Of a DNA stretch of 64,000 nt, positions 17,839 to 27,166 are shown in pieces. Source of the DNA: Massilia alkalitolerans DSM 17462 (lineage in GTDB: Bacteria > Pseudomonadota > Gammaproteobacteria > Burkholderiales > Burkholderiaceae_D); contig NZ_ATYR01000015.1 in NCBI RefSeq assembly GCF_000427785.1, positions 1 to 64,000 on the forward strand, read 5' to 3'. Below the pieces are notes generated by a model. It saw only the letters and a list, made by a program, of their open reading frames with translations, had not been told where the DNA came from and made no database searches. Each line of letters starts with the position of its first letter. Within the stretch, counting starts at the first letter, position 1. The translations under genes were made by a program, and so were the position numbers.

Positions 17839-19275
17839 TCAGATGTTCAGCGCACGCTTGTCGACAGCGAGCGCCGCTTCCCTGATTGCTTCATACAATG
17901 TCGGGTGCGCGTGGCAGATCCGGGCAATGTCCTCCGAAGACGCCGAAAACTCGAGCGCCATTGCCGCTTCACCGATCATTTCCGACGCGAGCGAGCTGAC
18001 GATATGCACGCCCAGCACAAGGTCCGACTGGGCATCGGCCAGGACCTTGACAAACCCCTGTGCGTCGCCGTGACCGAGTGCGCGCCCGTTGGCCGAGAAA
18101 GGAAACTGTCCCGACTTGAATGCGCGTCCTTCGCGGGCCAGTTCCTGCTCCGTCTTGCCAACCCATGCGGCTTCCGGACTCGTATAGATGATGAAGGGGA
18201 TGGCGGCGTAATTCACATGCCCGGATTGCCCTGCGACGATCTCGGCGACCATGATTCCCTCTTCCTCGGCCTTGTGCGCAAGCATTGGCCCGCGCACGAC
18301 GTCACCGATGGCGAACAGGTTCGGCAATGTCGTCCGGCAGTGTTCATCGACCGGAACATAGCCGCGCTGGTCGACCTCCAGGCCAATCGCCTCGATTCCC
18401 AAGCCATCCGTATTGGGCACGCGCCCGATCGCCACGATCACCTTGTCGAAAGCGAGCTCCCTGGAGACGCCGGTACGGTCTCGATACGAAATGTGCGCCC
18501 CATCGCCGCTGTGCGCGATGCTGTCGATGCTCACGCCAAGGTCGAATTTCAGCCCCTGGCCAGACATCAGCTTGAGCATTTCCTTGGACACGGCGGTGTC
18601 GCAGCCCGGCAGGAAATCCGGCATGGCGTCGAGCAGGGTGACATCCGCACCCAGGCGCCGCCACACTGACCCCAGCTCGAGACCGATCACGCCGGCACCA
18701 ACCACGCAGAGGCGTTTCGGCACCTCGCGGAAATCGAGTGCTCCGGCGTTGTCGCAGATGATCGAATTGTCGATCCGGGTGCCCGGCAGCTGGCGCGGCT
18801 TCGACCCGGTGGCGATGATCACGTTACGCGCGCTGATCTGCTGCACCGAATCCTCCGCCGAGACTTCCAGGGAATACACCCCGTCCTGCATCCCGACGAA
18901 GCGCGCCCGCGCCTTGATAAAATCTACCTTGTTCTTCTTGAACAGGTATTCGATCCCCTTGGCCATCTTCGTGACCACCCCGTCCTTCCGGTCGATCATC
19001 TTGTCGATGTCGATCGCCGCGCCGCCGGTGGTAATCCCGTGCTCGGCGGTGTGGTGCACGACTTGCTCGTACAGGTGGCTCGACGCAAGCAATGCCTTCG
19101 ATGGGATGCATCCCACGTTCAGGCAGGTTCCTCCTGGGCGCGCCTGGCCGTGTGGTGCGGCGTAGGGATTCGATTCGATGCAGGCCACGGACAAGCCGAG
19201 TTGTCCAGCGCGGATTGCAGCGATGTACCCGCCTGAACCCGCGCCAACAATGACCAGGTCGTATTGCGCTTTCAT
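17839..19275 (-). CDS. lpdA: Dihydrolipoamide dehydrogenase
   Basis: A 478-residue flavoprotein with the FAD-binding GAGSGGYIAAIRAGQ, the redox disulfide GGTCLNVGCIPSKAL, a second Rossmann motif (VVGAGVIGLELG) and the C-terminal catalytic pair HAHPTLYE. It reoxidises lipoamide in 2-oxoacid dehydrogenase complexes. No E1 or E2 gene is present here. An AAGGA site precedes the ATG. Its place between the second efflux operon and lspA suggests a stress role, such as replacing a metal-sensitive dithiol enzyme; that is inference. Confidence 0.93.
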   Translation of the reverse strand: MKAQYDLVIVGAGSGGYIAAIRAGQLGLSVACIESNPYAAPHGQARPGGTCLNVGCIPSKALLASSHLYEQVVHHTAEHGITTGGAAIDIDKMIDRKDGVVTKMAKGIEYLFKKNKVDFIKARARFVGMQDGVYSLEVSAEDSVQQISARNVIIATGSKPRQLPGTRIDNSIICDNAGALDFREVPKRLCVVGAGVIGLELGSVWRRLGADVTLLDAMPDFLPGCDTAVSKEMLKLMSGQGLKFDLGVSIDSIAHSGDGAHISYRDRTGVSRELAFDKVIVAIGRVPNTDGLGIEAIGLEVDQRGYVPVDEHCRTTLPNLFAIGDVVRGPMLAHKAEEEGIMVAEIVAGQSGHVNYAAIPFIIYTSPEAAWVGKTEQELAREGRAFKSGQFPFSANGRALGHGDAQGFVKVLADAQSDLVLGVHIVSSLASEMIGEAAMALEFSASSEDIARICHAHPTLYEAIREAALAVDKRALNI

Positions 19276-19323
19276 GTGATTCCTTCCAATGTCCGAGTCG
19301 TTGCGTTCACTCTACTGGATTGT

Positions 19324-22300
19324 TCAAATTCCCTCCGCCACGCTCTCGGGCGGACGGGCGAAACGCTGGTAAAGCGTCGGCAGCACGAACAGCGTCAGGA
19401 TCGTGGCGGAGATCAGGCCTCCGATCACGACGGTGGCCAACGGCCGCTGCACCTCGGCGCCGGCACCGGTTGCTAATGCCATCGGGACGAAGCCCAGCGA
19501 CGCGACCAGTGCCGTCATCAAGACGGGGCGCAGGCGCCGAAGCGCACCTTCGCGCACCGCTTGAGCCCACGGAAGCTGTTTGGCCAGGTCGTCGATCGAA
19601 CCCGCCATCACCAGCCCATTGAGGACGGCAACGCCGGACAGCGCGATGAATCCGACGGCCGCCGAAATCGAAAATGGCAGGCCACGCAGCCAGAGTGCGG
19701 CGATCCCCCCGATCAGGGCGAGAGGCACGCCCGTGAACACGACCGCGGCAGCGCGCCAGGAACCCACGGCTGAATACAGCAACAGGACGATGAGCGCGAA
19801 GCAGGCCGGTACCACGACCGCCAGGCGCATCCGCGCACGCTCGAGGTTCTCGAACTGCCCGCCCCAGGCGAGCCATACGCCGGCGGGCACCCGTATGTCC
19901 GCGTTGATGCTTGCGCGCGCTTCGCTGACCACGCCGGCGATGTCGCGTCCGCGCACGTTGGCCTGAACGACCACCCGGCGCTTGCCGTTCTCGCGGCTGA
20001 TCTGGTTCGGTCCCTTGGCCGTCTCCAGCGTGGCCACCGATCCCAGCGGCACGAAGCTGCCGCCCGGCGTCAGCACCGGCAACAGGCGCAAGGCTTCGAC
20101 ATCGTTCCTGGTCTTCTCGCCCAGTTTCACCACGACGTCAAAGCGCCTGTCCCCCTCGTAGATCGAGCCGGCCTCACGTCCCGCAACGGCTGCCGCCAGG
20201 GTGTCGTGCACGTCCTGGGCGGTCAGCCCGACCCTGGCCATGGCGTCGCGGTCCAGGCGGACATCGAGCAGCGGAAGCCCCTGCACCTGCTCTACCCGGA
20301 CGTCTTCCGCGCCCTCGACCGCACGCAGTTTTTCGGCAACCTGCTCGGCGGTGCGGATCATGGCGTCGAAATCATCGCCGTAGACCTTGACCGCGATGTC
20401 ACCCCGTACGCCCGCCAGCAGCTCGTTGAAGCGCATCTGGATCGGCTGGGTCAGCTCGTAGTTCTGGCCCGGGATGCCTGCAACCGCCTTCTCGATCTTC
20501 TCAACCAGCTCGGCCTTGCTCATCCCGGGTTCCGGCCATTCCGAACGGTCTTTAACGATGACAAAGGTGTCCGTGATATTCGGCGGCATCGGGTCGGCGG
20601 CCAGTTCGGCCGTACCTGTTCGGGAGAACACCAGCTTTACCTCGGGCAGCTTGCCGACAGCTTTCTCGACCGCGAACTGCATCGCCTGGCTCTGGTCCAG
20701 GGAGGTGCCGGGAATGCGGGCGACCTGCAGCAGCACGTCCTGCTCGTCGAGTGTCGGAAGAAACTCCTGTCCGAGTGTCGTGAACAGGCCGAGCGCGCCC
20801 GCGAAACCGGCAGCCGCCAGCACGCCGACCAGCTTGGGTTTGGCGAGCGCGCGGTCCAGCCAGGGCGCGTAAGACGACGAGGCGGCCTTGACCAGCTTGT
20901 TCTCCTTTTCGTCGACATGGCGCGAAAGCCACAGCGCGATCGCAGCCGGCACAAACGTGAGCGAGAGGATGAAAGCGAAAACCAGGGCCAGAATCACCGT
21001 TACCGCCATCGGTGCGAACATCCGGCCTTCCACGCCCTGGAACGTCAACAGGGGGACGTAGACGAGAATAATGATCGCCTGGCCATAGACGCTCGGCCGG
21101 ATCATCTCGCGCGCGGCGGCGGCAACGGTATCGAGACGCTCCGCCTTGGTGAGTATCCTGCCGGTAGCGTGCTGGCGTTCGGCGATGCGGCGCAGCGCGT
21201 TCTCCACGATGATCACGGCGCCATCGACGATCAGGCCGAAGTCCAGCGCGCCAAGGCTCATCAGGTTTGCGGAGAGCCCCGCCTCGAGCATGCCGGCCGA
21301 GGTCATCAGCATGGTGACCGGGATGACCGCCGCGGCAATCAGCGCCGCGCGCAGGTTTCCGAGAAGCGCAAATAGCACCGCGATGACCAGGAGTGCGCCC
21401 TCGGTGAGATTGGTTGCCACGGTCTTGATGGTGGCATCGACCAGGCGTGTCCGATCGAGGACTGGCCGGATCATCAAGTCCGGCGGCAGGGAACGTGCGA
21501 TTTCCTTCAGTCGGACATCGACGGCCGCGGCAACGGTCCGGCTGTTCTCGCCAATGCGCATCACGGCCGTACCGACGACGACCTCCTGGCCGCCTTCAGA
21601 CGCCGACCCGAAACGCATCTCCTGTCCCAGGCCGACGCTAGCAACGTGCGACACCAGCACTGGCGTGCCGTTACGGGTGGTGATGACGGTCTTCGCCAGT
21701 TCTTCGGACGAAGTTATGCGCGCATCGGCCTTGACGGTGAGGGCCTCTCCGTTCTGGACGACGACGCCGGCGCCGGCGCTCGTGTTGTTGCGCTCGAGCG
21801 CCTCGCCCAGCATCGTCAGGCTGATACCCAGGGCCGCGAGCCGCTGCGGATCTGGCGTGACCACATACTGCTTGACGTAGCCCCCGATGACGTCGACGCC
21901 CGCCAGCCCTTCTGTATTCTTGAGCTGCGGTGCGACGATCCAGTCCTGCACCGTGCGCAGGTAGGTGGCCTTCTCGGCAGCGCTGCGCAGCACTTCCCCT
22001 TCCGGGGTGATATAGCTGCCGTCCGCCTGCAAGCCGGCCGACGTGCCAGCCGACGTACCGGCTTTCTGGGCCGGCTTGGATGCATACTCCACCGTCCACA
22101 TGTAAACGTCGCCAAGCCCGGTCGCAATCGGGCCCAGGCTCGCGACAGCACCCGGGGGCAAGTTGCGCTCGACGGCGCGCAGCCGCTCCGCCATCTGCTG
22201 GCGAGCAAAATAGATATCCGTGCCATCCTTGAAGACTGTCGTGACCTGTGCAAATCCATGCCTGGTCAACGAGCGCGTGGATTCCAGTCCGGGAATGCCG

Positions 22301-22521
22301 GCAAACGCCGTTTCGATCGGATAGGTGACCTGCCGTTCGACGTCGGCCGGCGCGAGCGCCGGTGCGACGACGTTGATCTGCACCTGCGTGTTGGTGATGT
22401 CCGGTACCGCGTCGATCGGCAGGCGCGTCAGTGCGAATGCGCCGAGGATCGACAGCAGGATGGTGGCGATGAGGACGTGCCACCGCCGCGCAACGGAAAA
22501 GTTGACGATGCGAGCAATCAT
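19324..22521 (-). CDS. czcA: Heavy-metal RND efflux pump, second copy
   Basis: A 1065-residue CzcA/HelA-type RND pump with the signature LDFGLIVDGAVIIVEN and the second-half helix AAVGFIALSGVAVLNGLV. It is clearly a paralogue of the pump at 3,716 but differs by an insertion with repeated AGTSAGTSAG near residue 150 in the first periplasmic loop. The start has an AAGGAT site. It is the third gene of a minus-strand czcC-czcB-czcA operon divergent from a MerR regulator. Substrates are probably Zn, Co or Cd, judging by family only. Confidence 0.94.
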   Translation of the reverse strand: MIARIVNFSVARRWHVLIATILLSILGAFALTRLPIDAVPDITNTQVQINVVAPALAPADVERQVTYPIETAFAGIPGLESTRSLTRHGFAQVTTVFKDGTDIYFARQQMAERLRAVERNLPPGAVASLGPIATGLGDVYMWTVEYASKPAQKAGTSAGTSAGLQADGSYITPEGEVLRSAAEKATYLRTVQDWIVAPQLKNTEGLAGVDVIGGYVKQYVVTPDPQRLAALGISLTMLGEALERNNTSAGAGVVVQNGEALTVKADARITSSEELAKTVITTRNGTPVLVSHVASVGLGQEMRFGSASEGGQEVVVGTAVMRIGENSRTVAAAVDVRLKEIARSLPPDLMIRPVLDRTRLVDATIKTVATNLTEGALLVIAVLFALLGNLRAALIAAAVIPVTMLMTSAGMLEAGLSANLMSLGALDFGLIVDGAVIIVENALRRIAERQHATGRILTKAERLDTVAAAAREMIRPSVYGQAIIILVYVPLLTFQGVEGRMFAPMAVTVILALVFAFILSLTFVPAAIALWLSRHVDEKENKLVKAASSSYAPWLDRALAKPKLVGVLAAAGFAGALGLFTTLGQEFLPTLDEQDVLLQVARIPGTSLDQSQAMQFAVEKAVGKLPEVKLVFSRTGTAELAADPMPPNITDTFVIVKDRSEWPEPGMSKAELVEKIEKAVAGIPGQNYELTQPIQMRFNELLAGVRGDIAVKVYGDDFDAMIRTAEQVAEKLRAVEGAEDVRVEQVQGLPLLDVRLDRDAMARVGLTAQDVHDTLAAAVAGREAGSIYEGDRRFDVVVKLGEKTRNDVEALRLLPVLTPGGSFVPLGSVATLETAKGPNQISRENGKRRVVVQANVRGRDIAGVVSEARASINADIRVPAGVWLAWGGQFENLERARMRLAVVVPACFALIVLLLYSAVGSWRAAAVVFTGVPLALIGGIAALWLRGLPFSISAAVGFIALSGVAVLNGLVMAGSIDDLAKQLPWAQAVREGALRRLRPVLMTALVASLGFVPMALATGAGAEVQRPLATVVIGGLISATILTLFVLPTLYQRFARPPESVAEGI

Positions 22522-22557
22522 GGTTGGGTATCCTTCAGGAGCCGTTGAACGAGGAAA

Positions 22558-23826
22558 TCAGTCATCGTCCCCTGCCTCTCCCTTGCCATGCTCCGCCTTC
22601 AGCAGATAAGTATTGCTGACCGCAATCTGTTCCTTGCCGTCGAGGCCGGACATCACCTTGACGTAGCCGGCCGCGTTACCGCCGAGGACGACGTGCTTGA
22701 TCGCGAATCCTTCTTTCTCCCGGACGAACACGCTCGGCTTGTCCTCCACCGTCTGCACGGCGGTCCGTGGAATGGCCAGTTGAGCGCCGCCGGCACTGCC
22801 CTCGAGCGCGATCGACGCCCTGACCGTTTCGCCGATGCGCCAGCTCCCCTGCCCGTTCGACAGCCGTGCAATGGCGCGTACCTGGCGGGTGGCGGGATCG
22901 AGGACGCGCGATACGTGGGTGATGCGGCCTGCACCGGTTCGACCGTCAGTCGACACGTCCACCGCCGTACCAACCGTGACGCGAGCCGCGTCGTTCGGCG
23001 ACAGCGAAAGCTCGACGGCCAGTTCGTTGAGGTCGGCCACTTCGAACAGATGTGCGTCCGGCGCGACGATGTCGCCCAGTGCGGTCTGCCGTGCCGTGAC
23101 GTTACCCTTGATCGGCGAGCGCAGCATCAGCCGGTTAAGCTGCCCACCGCCCGTTGCCCCGGCGGCGGCGAGTTGTTGCTCGGCCAGGCGAAGGCGGGTG
23201 CGTGCTTCTTGCGCCGCGTTGCGCGCAATCTCGAATTCCTGTCGCGAGGTGACTTTTTCGTCAAACAAACGTTCTTCGCGCGCGAACGTGGCTTGCGAGA
23301 GCTCGTACTGCCGCTTGGCAATTTCGACGTCCGCCCGGAGCTGGGCTACGTCACGGCTTTCGATTACAGCCAGCACGTCGCCCCGAGCGACCGGGTCGCC
23401 CAGGTTGCGCCGGACCTCGACAACTCGGCCGCCAACTGCGCTCGAGACGACAGCTGCATGCTTCGGGTCTGCCGCGATGACTGCAGGCGCCTCGACCGCC
23501 CCAGCGAAGGACTGTCGAACCGGCATGATCTCGATACCCGCGGCTTTGATTTGCTGGTCCGACAGCGCTACAAAATCTTCCTTGCCTTCGGCTTCGCCTT
23601 CCCTCTCCGCAGCTTCGCCCCGCTCGCCGGCTTCGCCGCTCTTCTCGGACTTCTCGGCCTTCTCGGCTTTTTCGCCCTTTTCGGAATTCTCGGCTTTCTC
23701 GCCTGAGGCGTTCGCCGTTTTTTCACCCTGTTCGGCAGCTTGTTTAGGGGCTGTTTCTGGCTTGGGGGAGCATGCGCCCAACAGGATCATCGCGGCGCAC
23801 AGGCCCGATCGGAATACCGCTTGCAT
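22558..23826 (-). CDS. czcB: Lipoprotein membrane fusion protein of the second RND system
   Basis: A 422-residue adaptor with a lipobox (ILLGAC, Cys near residue 19), so it is lipid-anchored rather than membrane-spanning. Residues about 30-85 are a highly charged Lys/Glu repeat (GEKAEKAEKSEKSGEAGERG). Barrel-sandwich, hairpin and beta-barrel domains follow, with VGGRVVEVRRNLGDPVARGD as the lipoyl-like half. It joins the pump at 19,324 with the channel at 23,830. The charged region is longer than in most relatives and may buffer metal. Confidence 0.92.
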   Translation of the reverse strand: MQAVFRSGLCAAMILLGACSPKPETAPKQAAEQGEKTANASGEKAENSEKGEKAEKAEKSEKSGEAGERGEAAEREGEAEGKEDFVALSDQQIKAAGIEIMPVRQSFAGAVEAPAVIAADPKHAAVVSSAVGGRVVEVRRNLGDPVARGDVLAVIESRDVAQLRADVEIAKRQYELSQATFAREERLFDEKVTSRQEFEIARNAAQEARTRLRLAEQQLAAAGATGGGQLNRLMLRSPIKGNVTARQTALGDIVAPDAHLFEVADLNELAVELSLSPNDAARVTVGTAVDVSTDGRTGAGRITHVSRVLDPATRQVRAIARLSNGQGSWRIGETVRASIALEGSAGGAQLAIPRTAVQTVEDKPSVFVREKEGFAIKHVVLGGNAAGYVKVMSGLDGKEQIAVSNTYLLKAEHGKGEAGDDD

Positions 23827-23829
23827 GGG

Positions 23830-25077
23830 TCAATCCTTATAAATTGGAGAGTTGGAACCTTGTAGCCGAGCCAGACGTGCCCGGGCAGTATGTAGTGCAG
23901 CGAGCGCGTCGACTGAGCTTTCGCGGGTTTCGGCTAAAGAGCGCTCGGCCTCGATTAATTCGAGTTGCGGGAATTTTCCTTCGGCGTAGCCGATCCTCGC
24001 GATGCGCGCCGCTTCTTCTGCGGCGGCGAGCGCAGGGCCATTGGCGGCCCGTGCGGCCGCCAATGCGTCGGCCACCTCTACTTCGGCCTGCGCGTTGGAC
24101 TGCTCGAATTCCAGTGCGACGGCACGGCGCGCGGCGGAAGCCCGATCGTATTCCGCCCGCGAGCGCGCCAGCGCGGCCGTGCCCTGATTGAACAATGGCA
24201 GCGGGACCGACAGGCCGAGCACAGCGGCCTTGTCGGGCGATTCGCCGTAACGGCGCATGCCTGCAGTCAGCGTTACGTCCGGTATCCGGTCGCGCCTGGC
24301 CGCATCGACGCGCGCTTCCGCAGCGGCCACTTCGGCCTCTGCTGTCGCGATCGCCAGCCCCTGCCCTGCCGGCGGCGTCATCTCGCTGCGTTCGATCTGC
24401 TCGAACCACGTGGACGCGATCGTGAACGGCATCGCCATACCTGTCAGTCGTGCGATCGTTTTCTGCGCCAGTTCGACGGCGCGCACTGCTTTGCCTAGCC
24501 GAACCTCGGCATTGATTCGCAGCACGTCCGCCCTTTGCTCCTCTATCGGAGATGCTTTTCCGACGCGTACCCGTTCACGTGCTGCATGGTGAGCACGCGC
24601 GGCCAGTTCATGAGCAGCCTTTGCGATCGCGACATAGCGCTCGCTGGCAGCAAGGGTAACGAACGCCTCGGTAATCAGAAATGTCAGCTCCGCTTCCGCG
24701 GAGCGCGCCCCAATACCGGCGGCGGCCCGTTCAGCCTGTGCCACGCGCATCCTCGCGCCGCGCTTACCACCGAGCTCCAGGGGCATCGACAGCGCAACCG
24801 TCTTTTCTCCCCCACCGAAACCGGAGTAGCGTCCCGATCCCAGGACATTTTCAGCCTCAAGGGAAAGTGTCGGGTTCGGTCGAAGTCCAGACTGCCGCAC
24901 GTTGGCATCGGCGACGCGCAAGGCTGCGTCAGCGCTCTGCAATTGCGGTGCCTGGAGTCTAGCCCGTGTGACGGCCTCGGCAAGCGTCAGTGGAGTGCCC
25001 TCAGCAAAGGCAGAGCCTGCGGCCATACACATGACCAGCAGGGCCGTGGCGACGGAAGCGTTCATCTTGATGCGCAT
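23830..25077 (-). CDS. czcC: Outer-membrane factor of the second RND system
   Basis: A 415-residue TolC-family channel with a signal peptide ending GSAFA and paired OEP repeats. It is the first gene of the minus-strand czcCBA operon. Only three bases separate it from the adaptor gene. A MerR-type promoter lies 34-64 bases upstream of its start. It resembles the first CzcC in layout but shares limited sequence, so the two operons were probably acquired separately rather than by recent duplication. Confidence 0.92.
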   Translation of the reverse strand: MRIKMNASVATALLVMCMAAGSAFAEGTPLTLAEAVTRARLQAPQLQSADAALRVADANVRQSGLRPNPTLSLEAENVLGSGRYSGFGGGEKTVALSMPLELGGKRGARMRVAQAERAAAGIGARSAEAELTFLITEAFVTLAASERYVAIAKAAHELAARAHHAARERVRVGKASPIEEQRADVLRINAEVRLGKAVRAVELAQKTIARLTGMAMPFTIASTWFEQIERSEMTPPAGQGLAIATAEAEVAAAEARVDAARRDRIPDVTLTAGMRRYGESPDKAAVLGLSVPLPLFNQGTAALARSRAEYDRASAARRAVALEFEQSNAQAEVEVADALAAARAANGPALAAAEEAARIARIGYAEGKFPQLELIEAERSLAETRESSVDALAALHTARARLARLQGSNSPIYKD

Positions 25078-25110
25078 GATTGGATTTGCTTGACGGATTA
25101 ATAAATGAGC

Positions 25111-25141
25111 TTTATAAACCTTGAAGCCACTTTAATGTCAA
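25111..25141 (-). promoter_or_regulatory. MerR-type promoter/operator of the second czcCBA operon
   Basis: Read on the minus strand, TTGACA (25,136-25,141) is followed by a 19-bp spacer and TATAAA (25,111-25,116). Imperfect dyad arms ACATTAAAG and CTTCAAGGT lie in the spacer. The divergent MerR gene starts five bases beyond the -35 box, so the regulator would also cover its own promoter region. Confidence 0.9.
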
Positions 25142-25145
25142 GCAC

Positions 25146-25559
25146 ATGTCACGCACATTTACGATAGGACAGCTGTCCGCTGCGGCGGAGATGCCGCCAG
25201 CGACGATTCGCTATTACGAGAAAATTGGGTTGCTCGACTCTCCATCCCGCTCCGGCAGCAACTACCGGCTGTACGGGAGCGAGGATGTAGCCCGCCTGAG
25301 CTTTGTTCGCCGTGCACGGGAGATCGGATTCACGGTTGACCAGGTTCGAAGCCTGTTGGCCTTCTCCGACCAGCGAGACGGCGACTGCTGCGCCGTGACT
25401 GCGCTGACAGAACAACACCTTGCCGAGGTCGAGCAAAAGATCAGAGACCTCAACGTATTGAAAGAACACCTTTCCCGCCTGCTGGTTTCATGCCGGGGCG
25501 GCCGATTTGCCGATTGCCGGATCATTGACGCCCTTACGCCGCCGGAACAAGCCGGATAG
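25146..25559 (+). CDS. MerR-family regulator (ZntR/CueR-like)
   Basis: A 137-residue MerR protein. It has an N-terminal winged helix (IGQLSAAAEMPPATIRYYEK), a dimerisation helix, and cysteines in GDCCAVT, in LLVSC and in ADCRIIDAL. The last two have the C-x7-C spacing of CueR, while the GDCC pair recalls the ZntR cysteine at the start of the long helix. Metal choice (Zn or Cd versus Cu) is therefore uncertain. It is divergent from the second czcCBA operon, which makes that operon its likely target. Confidence 0.88.
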   Translation: MSRTFTIGQLSAAAEMPPATIRYYEKIGLLDSPSRSGSNYRLYGSEDVARLSFVRRAREIGFTVDQVRSLLAFSDQRDGDCCAVTALTEQHLAEVEQKIRDLNVLKEHLSRLLVSCRGGRFADCRIIDALTPPEQAG

Positions 25560-25598
25560 CTTACTCAGACTGGTGCCAATCGCTGGCCCTGAACACAC

Positions 25599-25629
25599 TT
25601 GACCTTGAAGCTGGTTGAAGGTTTATCCT
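25599..25629 (+). promoter_or_regulatory. MerR-type promoter/operator of the HMA-CDF gene
   Basis: TTGACC (25,599-25,604), 19 bp, TATCCT (25,624-25,629). The spacer starts TTGAAG and ends GAAGGTT, giving an imperfect dyad around its centre. It resembles the pbrT and ATPase operators more than a standard promoter and lies about 30 bases before the ATG at 25,660. Confidence 0.82.
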
Positions 25630-25659
25630 CCGATAACCAGTCACCATAGGTTCATTGTC

Positions 25660-26727
25660 ATGACACAAGATCAAACCACAGCGGCAACCCGCCTTGAAAC
25701 CGAACTGTTCGTTTCCAAAATGGACTGCCCGTCGGAGGAAAACCTGATCCGGATCGCTTTGGGCAAAGTCGACGACGTCGATCACATCGCCTTCGACCTC
25801 AATACCCGCACTGTCACTGTGCTGCACCATGGGAATGCAGATGCCCTTGTCGACGTGCTGCACCCCCTGCGACTCGGCGTCGAACTGCGCGGATCGCGCC
25901 CGGCCAAGCCAGAGCAAGCCAGCCAACGCACGATTAGCACACTTGGAATTCCGAAGATGGACTGCCCGTCCGAGGAAAACATGATTCGCATGGCACTGGC
26001 CGATGTCGACGGCATTCAATCGCTCGACTTCGATCTCTCCCAGCGGCAGCTCCACGTCTTGCACACGGCAGACATCTATCCCGTATTGTCGAAGCTCGCC
26101 CCGCTCAACTTCGGCACCCATCTGATCGGATCCCGTCCTGATTTGTCTGACGCGGCCCCTGGTACCGACAAGGCAGGTGACGCGTCGGAGGCGAAAACGC
26201 TTCGACTGCTGCTTGCTATCAATGCCGTGATGTTCGTGGTCGAGCTGGTGTGGGGATTGATTGCAGAATCAACCGGGTTGGTGGCTGATTCGTTGGACAT
26301 GTTCGCCGACGCTGCTGTCTACGGCCTGGCCTTGTACGCGGTTGGCCGTGCGGCTGCGCTGAAGACCCGTGCCGCCCACGTGGCTGGATGGCTGCAGCTC
26401 GTATTGGCCCTGGGCGCCCTGAGTGAAGTGCTTCGCCGCGCCTTCTTCGGCAGTGAACCCGAATCGGCGTTGATGATGGGTGTCGGCGCGGTGGCCCTCG
26501 TTGCGAACGTTGCTTGCCTGGTGATGATCGCCAAGAAGCGCGATCGCGGAGCACATATGAAGGCAAGCTATATCTTCTCTGCGAACGACGTCATCGCAAA
26601 CCTCGGTGTGATCGCGGCCGGGGCGCTTGTCACCTGGACCGGTTCGCCTTATCCGGATCTGATCGTTGGCACTGTCATCGCTGTGATCGTTCTTACTGGC
26701 GCGCGTCGAATTCTCAAGCTGAAGTGA
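25660..26727 (+). CDS. CDF transporter with two N-terminal HMA-like domains
   Basis: A 355-residue protein. Two ferredoxin-like metal-binding modules at the N-terminus carry MDCPSEENLIR (near residue 21) and MDCPSEENMIR (near residue 105). They are followed by six TM helices of a CDF exporter with DSLDMFADAAVYG in TM2 and SANDVIANLGV in TM5. There is no C-terminal cytoplasmic domain. The ATG at 25,660 is chosen because the upstream frame (from 25,615) would overlap the promoter. It probably exports Zn, Cd or Pb under MerR control. Confidence 0.88.
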   Translation: MTQDQTTAATRLETELFVSKMDCPSEENLIRIALGKVDDVDHIAFDLNTRTVTVLHHGNADALVDVLHPLRLGVELRGSRPAKPEQASQRTISTLGIPKMDCPSEENMIRMALADVDGIQSLDFDLSQRQLHVLHTADIYPVLSKLAPLNFGTHLIGSRPDLSDAAPGTDKAGDASEAKTLRLLLAINAVMFVVELVWGLIAESTGLVADSLDMFADAAVYGLALYAVGRAAALKTRAAHVAGWLQLVLALGALSEVLRRAFFGSEPESALMMGVGAVALVANVACLVMIAKKRDRGAHMKASYIFSANDVIANLGVIAAGALVTWTGSPYPDLIVGTVIAVIVLTGARRILKLK

Positions 26728-27166
26728 AGATGCTGCTGACCGCCCCCCAGCCTTGATAGCGGGGGCGCGGCAGGCCGGCGAAAGAGCTTCTTCTGCTACA
26801 TCATTCGCTCGCGGTAGCTGCACCAGTACGACGCGGCATGGGCTGCGCCTATTGCCACGCCGACTTTGGAAGTGCTGACAACTAAGCCGACCGCAGAACA
26901 CCCGTGCCTGCGTCCGGAAGGTACTTCCGCGGGCATAAAGCACCGTTTCAGCCGTTTTTGGACATCGTGGTCTTGGCTTCAAGCGACAGTAGAACAGGTA
27001 AGCCCCTGCAGCCAGCCCGAAAGATACAAGATCAAGTGCACGAGCATGTCTGAGCTCAGCTTCAGCAGGCATAGTTTGTACTTAATTTCATGGGCGAGTC
27101 TTGCAGCGCAGTTCTTGCCCAGAAGTTTTTCAACACAAAAGGTCGATAGCGGACAGTGCCATTCGC
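26728..27166. other. No gene supported
   Basis: About 440 bases between the HMA-CDF gene and the putative transposon end. Open frames here lack family matches, good ribosome sites and the codon pattern of the neighbours. The region is probably decayed cargo or the inner part of the transposon end. Confidence 0.6.

Noticed and set aside
20206..21375. 389-residue plus-strand open frame opposite czcA-2
   Set aside because: Antisense artefact; the sense strand has all RND motifs.
22588..23706. 372-residue plus-strand open frame opposite the czcB-2 gene
   Set aside because: Antisense of a clear membrane fusion protein; the long open frame follows from high GC and Lys/Glu-rich repeats.
23600..23740. 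Charged Lys/Glu repeat region considered as a possible tandem-repeat element
   Set aside because: It is an imperfect low-complexity coding region in the adaptor protein, not a DNA repeat with defined units.
26269..27072. 267-residue minus-strand frame opposite the end of the HMA-CDF gene
   Set aside because: Mostly antisense to a supported CDF gene; the remaining part lies in decayed DNA without codon bias.
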